From: JAEZKC01 sp046546375
Lineage (GTDB): Bacteria; Fibrobacterota; Chitinivibrionia; Chitinivibrionales; Chitinispirillaceae
Length of the DNA: 64,000 bases
Assembly: GCA_046546375.1 (NCBI GenBank)
Contig: JBKGXV010000003.1
Coordinates: 1-64,000 of the forward strand
Direction: 5' to 3'
The translations under genes were made by a program, and so were the position numbers. The stretch's first letter is position 1, and every line of letters begins with the position of its first letter. Below are positions 44,392 through 53,700 of the stretch, in pieces. A model generated the notes under the pieces. The model saw only the letters and a list, made by a program, of their open reading frames with translations. It was not told the origin of the DNA and searched no databases.

Positions 44392-44766
44392 TTATTTCAC
44401 TCCCAAACTTTCCAGTATAAGGGACAGATTGCGCACTGATACCGGTTTTTCGAAGTAGAAGTCTGCTCCAAGAGATCGGGCGCGTTCTTCTATTCCATGG
44501 CTGCCGTATGCTGTTATCAGTGCTACTTTTGCCTTTGAGTTGTATTCTTTGGTGGTCCGTATGATTTCAAAGCCCTCCTGACCCAGAGTGCCAGAGAGCC
44601 GCAGATCGACTATCACAGCGTTATAGGTGCTCTGGGAGATGAGCTCTTTTGCTTCTTCGAGGCTTTCTGCGGTATCCACATCAACCTCGGGACGTTTAAG
44701 CAGTTTTTTGAAGGCGAGGAGTATCGCCACCTCATCGTCCACCACCAGTATTCTTTTCTGACTCAT
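44392..44766 (-). CDS. Single-domain response regulator (receiver only)
   Basis: With ATG 44766 (AAGAGG upstream) this is a 124-residue CheY-like receiver. Acidic pocket DDE near residue 10, phosphorylated Asp in VIVDLRLSG, Thr in LITAYG, Lys in FEKPVSV. No output domain is present. It is a close paralogue of the product of 45004-45393 (shared LRL, FxKLL, FEKPV). The two face away from each other. The kinase is not in the window. Confidence 0.9.
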   Translation of the reverse strand: MSQKRILVVDDEVAILLAFKKLLKRPEVDVDTAESLEEAKELISQSTYNAVIVDLRLSGTLGQEGFEIIRTTKEYNSKAKVALITAYGSHGIEERARSLGADFYFEKPVSVRNLSLILESLGVK

Positions 44767-45003
44767 ATTGACCTCTTGAGACACCTGTTCTTTCTGCTAG
44801 AGACGTTTTATATAGAGAAAAACGTTACGGGAACGAGCTATTAATATTACGCTTAAGGGAACCCGAATGATTTGATTTTCTGGTTTTGGTCTTCGAGAGG
44901 TGGGATGTGGTGATGAGGTGTAAGGATAAAATGCATTATTGCATAATGTATAGCAAACGAATATTTGAATCGGATGGCACGTGATTTGATACCGGATTCC
45001 GGT

Positions 45004-45393
45004 ATGAAAAGAATACTTCTTGCCGATGATGAGGAATCCATACTGTTGGCTTTCAGAAAGCTTCTGGAATCACCTCCCGAGGTTTCTGTCGATACGGCCG
45101 ATTCCTCGGAAAAAGCCCGGATGCTGCTTGGGAACAATACTTACCAGGCTGCCATAGTCGATCTGCGTCTCAAGGGCGTGGCGTCCCTGGACGGGCTTGA
45201 ATTGGTCCGCATAATCCGGCAGAACAACCCTTCAGCGGTTATAATAGTAGTTACAGCTTACTCAGATGAAAGTCTGGACAGGGTCATCCACGATTCCGGG
45301 GCTTCCTGCTGTTTTGAAAAACCGGTCCCTCCCAAAAAAATCCGAACTCTGCTCAGGGATCAGGGGATCTACTTGGAAAACCGGGTATTCTAG
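45004..45393 (+). CDS. Single-domain response regulator, paralogue of the preceding one
   Basis: The frame opens upstream at 44965, but ATG 45004 starts the canonical MKRILLADDEES. The 129-residue receiver has Asp in AIVDLRLKG, VVTAYSDE and CFEKPVPPK. It shares about half of its residues with the minus-strand receiver at 44392-44766, suggesting local duplication. No clear ribosome binding site. The intervening 44767-45003 region has no clear gene. Confidence 0.88.
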   Translation: MKRILLADDEESILLAFRKLLESPPEVSVDTADSSEKARMLLGNNTYQAAIVDLRLKGVASLDGLELVRIIRQNNPSAVIIVVTAYSDESLDRVIHDSGASCCFEKPVPPKKIRTLLRDQGIYLENRVF

Positions 45394-45533
45394 AGCGCCA
45401 AGTTCCTCTCTGTTACAAACATCACTTTTCGAAGACAATCTGCAATAAGTGATTTTGATTATCGTAGACAAACAAAGTATTCAGTCTGACAAATTGAAAA
45501 GAGGGGGTAATTACGCTTATTCGCAAGGGTATA

Positions 45534-45776
45534 ATTGGAAAAATTTTCAGGGCCGATGGACCGTTGCTGGGTGTGATTTGTGCGGTGGCGATATTTTCAG
45601 CTCCGGGGGGCGGCGTTCGGAGTTCAGATGCGAGCAAGTTTTTTCCCGTTTCGCTTATGAATGCTGTGGGCAGTAAGCTGGAAAATGTGGAAGATACAAC
45701 TTCAGAAAGTGCACAAATCCGAGAGGAAAAATCGCCTGATCTGATTAGAAAGCTTATTTCGTTTCCGCTGTTCTGA
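45534..45776 (+). CDS. Small hypothetical protein with a hydrophobic N-terminus
   Basis: A TTG at 45534, preceded 5 nt by AAGGG, opens 80 codons. Residues about 12-25 are hydrophobic (LLGVICAVAIFSAPG), like a signal peptide or anchor. The rest is Ser/Glu-rich, ending SFPLF. No family recognised. The region has no other gene and the frame may be chance. Confidence 0.3.
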   Translation: MGKIFRADGPLLGVICAVAIFSAPGGGVRSSDASKFFPVSLMNAVGSKLENVEDTTSESAQIREEKSPDLIRKLISFPLF

Positions 45777-45861
45777 TTTGTGTGACAAGAAACAGCCTGC
45801 ATGTCGTAGAAAAGGGGGCTGTTTGCGCTGAGGTAAAACGACAAGCAGCACTTTCCTGATT

Positions 45862-46535
45862 TCAGATCTTGAACTGGTTGACAATTTCTCTAAGCCTGCC
45901 AGCCAGTTCTGAAAGCGATGCGGCGCTTTCACTTACCTGTCCCACTCCGCTGGCGATTTCAGTGGTATTGAAGTTGATTTCTTGGATGTTTTGTGAAACA
46001 TTGGAGAGGTTGTCGGCGGTTTGCTGTACATTCTGAGCAATATTGGTTGCGCTCTGTCCGGCTTCACCGATATTTCTGGCGATCTCGTTGGTGGTCGCGC
46101 TTTGCTCCTCCACAGCGCTGGCCACCGTTTGTGAAAAACTGTCGAGCTGTTCCATTATCGTGCTGATCTGGCCGATTGCGTCGATTGAATCATTGGCATT
46201 GCTTTGAATCCCCTCGATCTGGGAGCGGATCTCCTCTGTGGCCTGGGCAGTTCTTTTACCTCTTTGGCAACCACGGCAAAACCCTTTCCGGCATCACCCG
46301 CCGATGCTGCTTCTATGGTCGCGTTGAGCGCCAGAAGGTTTGTCTGATCAGCAATATCACTGATCACATCGATGACTTTCCCTATTTCTTTCGCAGCTGT
46401 TCCCAAAGATTCCATTTTCGCTCTGGATGACCGAGTCTGTTCGTTTGCTTCCGATGCAATCTGGGACTGTTTAAGAGAATTCTGCGCCACTTCCCGTATG
46501 GAACTGCTTGTACCGTAAGAATCAGACAAGGTCAA
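45862..46535 (-). pseudogene. Decayed methyl-accepting chemotaxis protein (signalling domain only, frameshifted)
   Basis: Two minus-strand frames together make the MCP signalling domain. The first part (46535 down to about 46250) carries the hairpin tip core ISDIADQTNLLALNATIEAA and EGKGFAVVAKEVKEL-like sequence (here DAGKGFAVVAKEVKEL). The second part (about 46250 down to 45862) continues with AQATEEIRSQIEGIQ in another frame. A single missing base near 46247-46251 explains the shift. There is no transmembrane or ligand domain, and a TAG closes the frame about 27 codons upstream of 46535 with no plausible start codon. It is therefore a truncated, frameshifted remnant. A one-base assembly error could explain the frameshift, but not the missing N-terminus. 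Confidence 0.85.
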
Positions 46536-46553
46536 TTCAAAAGCGCTTTGGTA

Positions 46554-46612
46554 GCGGTTAGGAGAATGTGGGGATTTGAAAGAGTGCCCCTGAGGTGATT
46601 TTTCCTAACCGC
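46554..46612. repeat. 59-bp element bounded by a 10-bp inverted repeat at the broken end of the MCP gene
   Basis: GCGGTTAGGA (46554-46563) and TCCTAACCGC (46603-46612) are perfect inverted repeats 39 bp apart. The inside includes CCCCTGAGGTGATTTT, close to the left arm of the hairpin at 1591. It lies at the truncated end of the chemoreceptor, so it may be the scar of an insertion or recombination. Confidence 0.5.
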
Positions 46613-46650
46613 ACATCAGGCAGAGAGCTGCAGAAAATGGAGGAAAACGT

Positions 46651-46679
46651 TTGCGCACCGGGTCATTTTGTGTTATATT
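46651..46679 (+). promoter_or_regulatory. Candidate sigma-70 promoter of an orphan short transcript
   Basis: TTGCGC (46651-46656) and TATATT (46674-46679) are 17 nt apart. The start would be near 46686. The next intrinsic terminator is at 46744-46773, so the product would be short and non-coding. Confidence 0.55.
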
Positions 46680-46685
46680 AATTAA

Positions 46686-46773
46686 TACCAGCAATTATTT
46701 CCTACCTGCAAGGCCCTCTTGCAGCAATTTGGGTGAAGCGGAAGCGCCGGTGCAATGCCGGCGCACTTTTTTT
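46686..46773 (+). ncRNA. Candidate small RNA or riboswitch-like leader upstream of a ferritin-like gene
   Basis: The predicted about 88-nt transcript has a perfect 7-bp hairpin CTGCAAG GCCCT CTTGCAG (46706-46724), a purine-rich single-stranded middle, and a final GC-rich stem GCGCCGG TGCAATG CCGGCGC (46744-46764) followed by TTTTTTT. No open frame fits. The next gene starts 90 nt later, so the element could be an sRNA or an attenuating leader for it. I did not recognise a known riboswitch family. Confidence 0.45.
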
Positions 46774-46863
46774 ATCTACACCCCTTTCCGGAATCTTTCA
46801 TAACCCTGTAACCGTATTATTAATAGGATTCAACTGTTTTTGCTTGAGCCGAGGGAGGTTTTG

Positions 46864-47292
46864 ATGGATAACAGGGAGATTGCTCAAACACTTAAAAATC
46901 TGGTACTGCTTGATATAGAAGCTACCCGGGAGTATGACTGGGCTATTGATCATATCGGGGATGAAAGTATTCGTGAACAGCTTTCCGGGTTCAAGGAGGA
47001 TCATCTCGATCACGCGGATAATATCAGTATGTATATAAGGCAGCTTGGTGAAAGAATGCCCAGCAGCAGGGAGATCACGGAAAGCAAGCTCCATGAGCCG
47101 AATTATCAGCCCGGCTTTAAGTCCGAGGAGATATTGAAGACTCTGGTGAAGGATGAAAAGTTGATAGCCAAACGGTATGAGGAGGCATTGGAGAACGTGT
47201 TTGTTCCCGAAATAGTTTCAGATCTGGAAAACGATTTCGAAGATGATCAGATGCATGCGGAATCTATTCAGGGAATGCTGAGCAGAAGGTAG
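46864..47292 (+). CDS. Ferritin-like four-helix protein (DUF2383-like)
   Basis: ATG 46864 follows GGGAGG. The 142-residue helical protein has LLDIEATREYDWAID, FKEDHLDHADNI, KDEKLIAKRYEEAL and FEDDQMHAESI. These four helices place Glu/His pairs (ExxH-like) as in ferritin-like diiron proteins. Metal binding and redox function are likely but the exact subfamily is unclear. It follows the sRNA candidate, and convergent transcription from the helicase ends nearby. Confidence 0.75.
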   Translation: MDNREIAQTLKNLVLLDIEATREYDWAIDHIGDESIREQLSGFKEDHLDHADNISMYIRQLGERMPSSREITESKLHEPNYQPGFKSEEILKTLVKDEKLIAKRYEEALENVFVPEIVSDLENDFEDDQMHAESIQGMLSRR

Positions 47293-47298
47293 AGCAAT

Positions 47299-47325
47299 GA
47301 GTGCAGGTGCGGGGCATCTGCACTC
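47299..47325. terminator. Hairpin between convergent ferritin-like and helicase genes
   Basis: A 12-bp stem GAGTGCAGGTGC / GCATCTGCACTC with one G-U pair and a 3-nt GGG loop. It has no strong T-run on either side, but its place between two convergent stops suggests a bidirectional transcript end. Confidence 0.65.
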
Positions 47326-47331
47326 GTCTAA

Positions 47332-49257
47332 TCAGCCCACTTCCAGCTGAGCCTGGGCATCCACCACATCGCGGTTCACAAGAAGCAGAGCCTGGTGCAT
47401 CTTTTCGCTGACATCCGGGTCGGGAATTCTGTCCCGCAGAGTCCGCAGAAGCTGTACGGTCATGCGCAATACCCGGATCAGGTCTCCTTCAGGAACGCCG
47501 AAACCGGCAAGTTCTCTGAGATCCCCCCCCTTGGTCCAGGCGAATACAGGGGGGGCAAGGGAGAAATCCATTTCCCTTATGGGATTTGCGATTCCCTGCT
47601 TTATCTCTTTTGTTCTGAGCTTGTGAATCACCTTTTCCGCTTCAAAACGAAGCTGAACATTCGACACAGGAACATTTTTCTTGCTGCGGCTCTCCTCGGT
47701 AATGAGTGCTGCGAGAACTACCGGGATCTGCTCCACATTCAGCTCATCGAAACTTCTGGAATAATACAGTTCCGCGGTTTGGATTTCATAACCGCTTACC
47801 GCAGCAGCCAGCTGCCCTTTGGGAGTGAGCATGATTCCGTCCAGAAAACCGGCCGATTTGAGAAATTTGATTCTGTTTCGTATCTGCGCCTCTTCTCTCT
47901 GGTAGGCCTTGGTCATGGTGAATGTTCCGTTACGGAAGTTTCGCAGACTTTTGCGGAAGATATCAAATGCTCCTTCCCCGAACTGACTGTACAGACTCAG
48001 GATGGTGGAGTAGGAGGCGAAGAATCTGCTGTTGATCCGTTCGTTGTTGCCGTAAAGAAGTCTTTCCACATGGCGGGGGTCTGTTGCTTCAGGAATCACC
48101 TGGGAGTAGACATATCCCACCTCGTCCATTCCTCTTCTCCCGGCTCTTCCAGCCATCTGGTTGTACTCACGGGTCATGAGATAATTGAAATCCACTCCGT
48201 CAAACTTTTCCAGTTCGTCAAAAACAACAGAGCTTGCCGGCATGTTCACGCCCAATGCGAACGTTTCTGTGCAGAAGAGAAGTTTGACGAGTCCGGCAGT
48301 AAAAAGCCGCTCCACTATTTCCTTTGCAGCAGGCAGTATTCCGGCATGGTGATAGGCACAGCCGGATTCCCACAGCTGTCTGAGAGGTTCCAGCCTGTTG
48401 TAGTCGGAGATACCGTACTGATCAACCAGCTCGTCCACCATTTTCTTTACCTGTGCACGTTCGGTGTCGTTAAGCAGCTGAAGCCTCATGTGCTGCTCGG
48501 CATTGCGTTCGCAGGCTTTCCGTTTGAAACAGAAGTAAAGTATGGGCAGATGTCCCTGATTGAGGACCATCTGGACAATTCTTTTGGATGACGGTTTCCT
48601 GCGGAGAAACTTTTTTCTGACCTCAGGGTTTTTTCTGTATTTACGTTTGATTCCCCTGATACTGATGAGGCCGAATTTCGGGTGAAAGAAAAAGTGCTTG
48701 AGCGGAACCGGCCGGTGTTTCTCCTCCACAATGGTGAAACGGGTATTTCTCACCGTACCCATCCAGTCTGCCAGTTCACGTATGTTGGGAACCGTGGCGC
48801 TCAGACACATGAATCTTATCTCGGGAGGAGCCAGAATGATGCTCTCCTCCCAGACCGTTCCCCTGTCAGGATCGTCAAGATAATGGATCTCATCGAAAAT
48901 CACATAGTAGATATCGACCAGTCGGGGAGAATCCTCCAGAATCAGATTGCGGAAAATTTCCGTGGTCATGATCAGAAGTCGCGCTTCGGGGTTTATGGTC
49001 ACATCCCCGGTTTGTATCCCCACCACTTCATCCCCGAATCTTCTGCGGAAATCGCGGTATTTCTGATTGGATAAAGCCTTGATAGGTGCGGTGTAAATCG
49101 CCCGCTTGCCTTCTTTGATCGACTCCTCCACCGCATATTCTGCAATGAGTGTTTTTCCGCACCCGGTCGGTGCGGCTACTATCAGGGATTCGCCGTTATC
49201 GATGGAATTCACTGCTGAAACCTGGAAAGGGTCGAGCTCAAGATTCTGGTATTTCAC
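47332..49257 (-). CDS. Ski2/Mtr4-like DExH-box RNA helicase
   Basis: The 641-residue protein has Walker A APTGCGKT (31-36 for TGCGKT), DEIH at 122-125, LSATVPN motif III, and the RecA-like second domain with TFALGVNMP and NQMAGRAGRRG. A helical C-terminus follows. Bacterial members (HelY-like) unwind structured RNA. Two homopolymers occur within the frame: eight C at 47523-47530 and a G7 near 47549-47555. The gene is downstream of the glycosyltransferase start in the opposite direction. Role in RNA turnover is by family. Confidence 0.9.
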   Translation of the reverse strand: MKYQNLELDPFQVSAVNSIDNGESLIVAAPTGCGKTLIAEYAVEESIKEGKRAIYTAPIKALSNQKYRDFRRRFGDEVVGIQTGDVTINPEARLLIMTTEIFRNLILEDSPRLVDIYYVIFDEIHYLDDPDRGTVWEESIILAPPEIRFMCLSATVPNIRELADWMGTVRNTRFTIVEEKHRPVPLKHFFFHPKFGLISIRGIKRKYRKNPEVRKKFLRRKPSSKRIVQMVLNQGHLPILYFCFKRKACERNAEQHMRLQLLNDTERAQVKKMVDELVDQYGISDYNRLEPLRQLWESGCAYHHAGILPAAKEIVERLFTAGLVKLLFCTETFALGVNMPASSVVFDELEKFDGVDFNYLMTREYNQMAGRAGRRGMDEVGYVYSQVIPEATDPRHVERLLYGNNERINSRFFASYSTILSLYSQFGEGAFDIFRKSLRNFRNGTFTMTKAYQREEAQIRNRIKFLKSAGFLDGIMLTPKGQLAAAVSGYEIQTAELYYSRSFDELNVEQIPVVLAALITEESRSKKNVPVSNVQLRFEAEKVIHKLRTKEIKQGIANPIREMDFSLAPPVFAWTKGGDLRELAGFGVPEGDLIRVLRMTVQLLRTLRDRIPDPDVSEKMHQALLLVNRDVVDAQAQLEVG

Positions 49258-49504
49258 AAAGGTCTCCTGATCCTGCTAAGAAATGAAAACTTTCAGCATA
49301 CAGTTAAAATATCTTATGTGGTAAGTTCAAACAGAAAAAAGTGCAAATATATGCTCCGGGCAACTCTTTAGCGCTGAAAATTCACGATCAGACCACCTCA
49401 GAGCAAACTCCCTTCCCATAATCGTCATTATTACGGTTTGCCTCCGTACGAAATGATATGATATGATATTATATATAATTTCTGTACCGGGGAATTCTTG
49501 CGCG

Positions 49505-50683
49505 ATGAAACTTTTTATTCTGTCCGACTCATACTGGCCTCTCAGAGGAGGAATAGAGGAAACGGTGCGATTGCTTGCCGCACTGCTTCCTTCCCGGTTC
49601 GAAGTGAAGCTGGCGGTGCATTTGAACAGGCCGGTATCACAGGGCTTGTTCCATCGGTATGCTTCCTGTAAAAGTCAGAATCAGTATCGGGACCCTTCGG
49701 GAAAACCTGTTTCTGTGCTGAATACATCGTTTCTGGAATATCTGATATTACTGCCGTTGCTGCTTTGGCAGTTTCCGTTTCTGAGAAGAATAGGCCCCGC
49801 CCGGTTCTATGACACTCTCTATTTTCCCTACAGGTTGGTTTTCAAAAGACGGATTGCAGATTTTCTGAAAGAGGCCGATGTCGTTCACTGCTACTCCACA
49901 GGATATCTGGCCAGATGCGCACAACAGGTCTGCGCGGAACTGGGGAAGCCCCTTGTGCAGACTCCGGCAATACATTTTGGCCGCTGGGGAGATTCACCGG
50001 GGCAGATGGAAGCCTATGGCCGTTCGGATGCGGTCGTCTGCTTTACCCGGAGTTTCCGTCGGGAGTTTCTGTCCAGACTGAATGGACTGCAGCCCAGAAC
50101 AGAAATCATTGCCCCTATAGTGCAGCAGCCCCAAAGAGTCCACCTTCCCCGACCTCTCATCGGGGAGCGGTTTGTACTCTTTATCGGGCGGCGGGAGGCA
50201 CACAAGGGGCTTTGCGAGCTGGTTGAGGCGTTTAAACATCTTCCGGGGTCAGCTGTGCTGGCTGTTGCCGGTCCGGGACCGGCTGTGAACGGTACAGAGA
50301 ATGTGGTTGATCTGGGAGTTGTGGATGAGAAGGAGAAAAAGTGGCTTCTTGAGCATTGTGAATGTCTCTGTGTACCCTCCAGGGATGAAACATTCGGCAT
50401 TGTCTACGCGGAGGCCATGAGCTACGGAAGGCCGGTTGTCGCACTCGATGTCGCTCCGGTGAACGAAATCGTGCGGGATGGTGTAGAAGGGATACTTCTG
50501 TCTGGTGCTGATCCGGAAAAGTTGTGTCGTGCTTTGAAGACCATGCTTGATGACGAAGGGAAGAGGCGGTCGATGGGTGAGGCGGCCAGGGAGCGTTTCG
50601 AGCGGAACTATTCGCCGGTTCGGACGGTGGGTGCAGTGGAGAGTTTGTATGAGGGGGTGGCGGCTGGCAAGCCCCGGGGGTGA
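49505..50683 (+). CDS. GT4-family glycosyltransferase
   Basis: The ATG at 49505 starts MKLFILSDSYWPLRGGIEETVRLLAALL, the GT-B N-terminal donor-site loop; upstream in-frame residues are not supported. The 392-residue enzyme has the C-terminal domain signature EAMSYGRPVVALDVAPVNEIVRDGVEG with the E-x7-E pair. It transfers a sugar from a nucleotide donor to a surface polysaccharide or lipid. A TGATA-rich tract lies before it. The last codons overlap a hairpin of the CCCCGGAGGTG family. Confidence 0.88.
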   Translation: MKLFILSDSYWPLRGGIEETVRLLAALLPSRFEVKLAVHLNRPVSQGLFHRYASCKSQNQYRDPSGKPVSVLNTSFLEYLILLPLLLWQFPFLRRIGPARFYDTLYFPYRLVFKRRIADFLKEADVVHCYSTGYLARCAQQVCAELGKPLVQTPAIHFGRWGDSPGQMEAYGRSDAVVCFTRSFRREFLSRLNGLQPRTEIIAPIVQQPQRVHLPRPLIGERFVLFIGRREAHKGLCELVEAFKHLPGSAVLAVAGPGPAVNGTENVVDLGVVDEKEKKWLLEHCECLCVPSRDETFGIVYAEAMSYGRPVVALDVAPVNEIVRDGVEGILLSGADPEKLCRALKTMLDDEGKRRSMGEAARERFERNYSPVRTVGAVESLYEGVAAGKPRG

Positions 50684-50707
50684 GAATATGAAAATGCATC
50701 TCCGGGG
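50672..50707. repeat. Degenerate third copy of the CCCCGGAGGTG hairpin family
   Basis: CCCCGGGGGTG (50672-50682) pairs with CATCTCCGGGG (50697-50707) over 11 bp with two G-U pairs and a 14-nt loop. It covers the last codons of the glycosyltransferase. It may act as a transcript end between the two convergent genes. Confidence 0.55.
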
Positions 50708-50764
50708 TTCAAACTCTCAGCCCCTTCCCTCAAGCTCCCATCCAACTTCAGAGTATGATAAAAG

Positions 50765-53700
50765 CTAACCCTTCAGGACACTCACTAGGGAATCGATTTT
50801 CCTGTCCAAACGCTTCTCGGATACCGGAAACATGGTCTTTATATGCTGGGCGAAAAGGCTGATACCGTATTCCATAATCATGGACTGAAGCTCCCTGAGC
50901 AGATGCAGCGCTTCAAAGGTTTCCTTTTTGAGAGCCTCTTTGCGAAGAGACTCATGAATCTCTTCATAATCCTTCAGGGCCGAGCGCTTCTGGCGGTATT
51001 TGAGCGGATCGGATATGGCCTTGTCGATTCTCGCTGCAAACGCTCTGAGGTAACGGGGGTACAGAAAGAATTGCTCAAGGTGAACCTTTTCCTCCAGAAT
51101 AGAAGTGAAAAATCTGTTGAGATCTCCGCACAGTTCCTCTTTTAACTCTTTTGGCATTCTGCTTCTGTCAGATCCCGTTTTGGATATGTTTTCACCGAAC
51201 ATGCGCAGCGATTCCTCGAACACGGAAATGGTGCGGAAGCCGACACCTCTGAGATTGTCCTTTGTCTTCTGAATCAGTTTTTCGAATCTGTTTTGACTTT
51301 TTGGGGCATTTCTGAAATCAAGTGCGGCTTCGAAAGCCATTCTGTAAAGTTTCTCTTTGAAAATATCGCCGGATCCGAAAGGAGCACACATGAGCATTAC
51401 CTGAGGGGATAGTTTGAGGTCGCGCTCTGTCCAGGCCAGATCGTTGGCTACCGCAAATTCCAGCAGCCGTTTCACTCCAAGTCGATGCTTACCTTCTGCC
51501 TCCTCGGCAGAGGGAAAGAGAATCAGATCCACACTGGAGCCGCAGTCGACCAGTGCTGGATAGCCTCTCAATGCCAGTCCCTCCTTGGATGATCCGATCT
51601 GGACCGGTTCCGAAAAATCCATCTGAGGCCAGGTGGTCAGCCCGGTTCTGCGATAGGATCTGAATGCTTTCTCCCATGGAGATTCTTCCTTTGTTTTCTG
51701 TATCTGCCCTTTTTCCAGTACTTCAGCCCCTCTTCCCTGGGCTACAATTCTGCCATCCTTGTCGCGGATTTCCACTCGCAAATTCAGGTGCGGCGCGGCG
51801 CGGTTGCCCTCCAGCAGTTCAGGGGCTATAGTCAGACCGTAAAGCCTTTGTATTGTTTCGGAAAGTGCCGATGAGAATGGTTTGTGAGTTGCATTCAGAG
51901 AGGATGCTATATGTTGGGCCGATTCATTGACCGGTATGAAATTTTTTCGCAGTTCTCTGGGCAGATTGCGCAGAAGGTCCTTTACCAGTTCCGGCCACAT
52001 GGCGGGAACCAGCCAGCCAAGAGAATCCTTTTTCACAAATGGAGCAGCGTTGAGCGGCAGTTTGAGTGTTACTCCGTCGTTTTCCGATCCCGGATCGAAA
52101 GTATAGGACAGAGGAAAGCTGCGGTCTCCGATATTCACCCGTTCCGGAAAACTGTCTGCATGAGAGGGAATGGGGGAGGATAGAATATCCTCCTCCTTTA
52201 AAAAAAGAGACTTGTCGCCCTTTTTGCGGATAACCCGGTTCAGATCATGTATGGAAGTGATTTCGGGCAGCCGTTCTTTGTAGAACCGGAACAGTGTATC
52301 ATCTCCGCTGTACAGAACTCTGGTTCTCAGCTTTTCTTCCTGCAGAAGAATTTTCCTTTTTATCTTCCGGTTGTGTTTGTAAAATGAGTGATGGCAGTGC
52401 AGGTTTTCCTCCACTAGTCCCTCTCTTATGAAAATATCATTTGCCTCATCCGGATTGACTCTTCCGTAAGGGGCATTTGAATGGACAGCCAGAGGCATTC
52501 CGAAAAGGGAAACTTTCTTTGTGGCTTTCACCGTGCCTGATCGCTCATCGAAATAGGGGGCATCGTAGCTGCGTCTGCATAATGAACCGGCCAGTTCTTC
52601 AAGCCAGGCTGGGTTAATCTGGGCAACGGTTCTGGCAAACACCTGTGAGGTCTCCACTATTTCGTGGCACATCACCCATTCGCACTTCCTTTTGAAAAGT
52701 ACCGATCCGGGGAAAATGATCACCTCTTTTCCCTTGCCGGCACGATATCTGCCGTTTTTGTCGAGGTAGGCGCAGTTGGCCAGCAGTCCGGTGAGAAGCG
52801 AGCGGTGAACGGCGTCGCTGCCTGCCGGGCTGCTGTTTTCATATAAACCCTTCATTCGGGAGAGTGTTTCATGAAGCTGCTGATGAACATCGTGCCATTC
52901 ACGCATTCTCGTATAGGACAGAAAGTGATCTTTACAGAATGTTCTCATTTTATTCTGTGTTCTGAGTGCTTTCCATTCACTCTGGTATGTATCCCACAGT
53001 TTTACATAGGTCAGAAAATCCGAAGATTCGTGGGTAAACTTCTGATGCATGTAGTCGGCCTCGGCCTGCTTTTCAAACGGACGTTCTCTTGGATCCACTA
53101 TGGACAGGGCTGCTGCGATGATTTTCACTTCCCGCAGCGCGTTTTCCTTTTTTGCAGCGAGAACCATTCGGGAAATGTGGGGGTCAAAAGGCATTCTGGA
53201 CATTTCTCTGCCAAGCCGCGTGAGATTATTGTGCTGGTCAAGAGCACCCAGTTCTCTCAGCTGTGCATATCCTTCCGAAATTGCTTGTCTGGAGGGGGGC
53301 TCTATAAATGGAAAGTCCTCCACCGTTCCCAAACCGTGCGCTTTCATGGTGAGAATGACTCCGGCCAGATTTGAACGCTTGATTTCGGGCTGAGTGAATT
53401 CCTCCCGTCCCAGGTAGTCCTCTTCGGAATAAAGCCTGATACAGACTCCCTCCTGAACTCTTCCGCAGCGCCCCTTGCGCTGATCGGCACTTGCCCTGCT
53501 GATTGGTTCTATCGGCAGGCGATTGGTGCGCAGTCTCGGAGCATAGCGGGAGATGCGGGCAAGACCAGTGTCCACCACGTAGCGGATTCCGGGTACTGTA
53601 ATGGACGTCTCGGCGATGTTGGTGCACACTACTATCTTGCTTCTGTCGGATTTGCTGAATATGGCGTTCTGCTCTTTTCGGCTTAGCCTGGAAAACAGTG

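Noticed and set aside
44975..44990. TGGCAC-N5-TTGAT, similar to a sigma-54 promoter
   Set aside because: The minus-12 element lacks the GC, and the predicted start would fall only a few bases before the ATG at 45004, leaving no leader.
47395..48591. 398-codon open frame on the plus strand opposite the Ski2-like helicase
   Set aside because: The helicase motifs are all on the minus strand; the plus-strand translation has no family pattern and is a mirror of the helicase codons.
49453..49480. Short tandem TGATA units before the glycosyltransferase
   Set aside because: Only three units, followed by plain AT-rich sequence; more likely promoter DNA than a phase-variable repeat.
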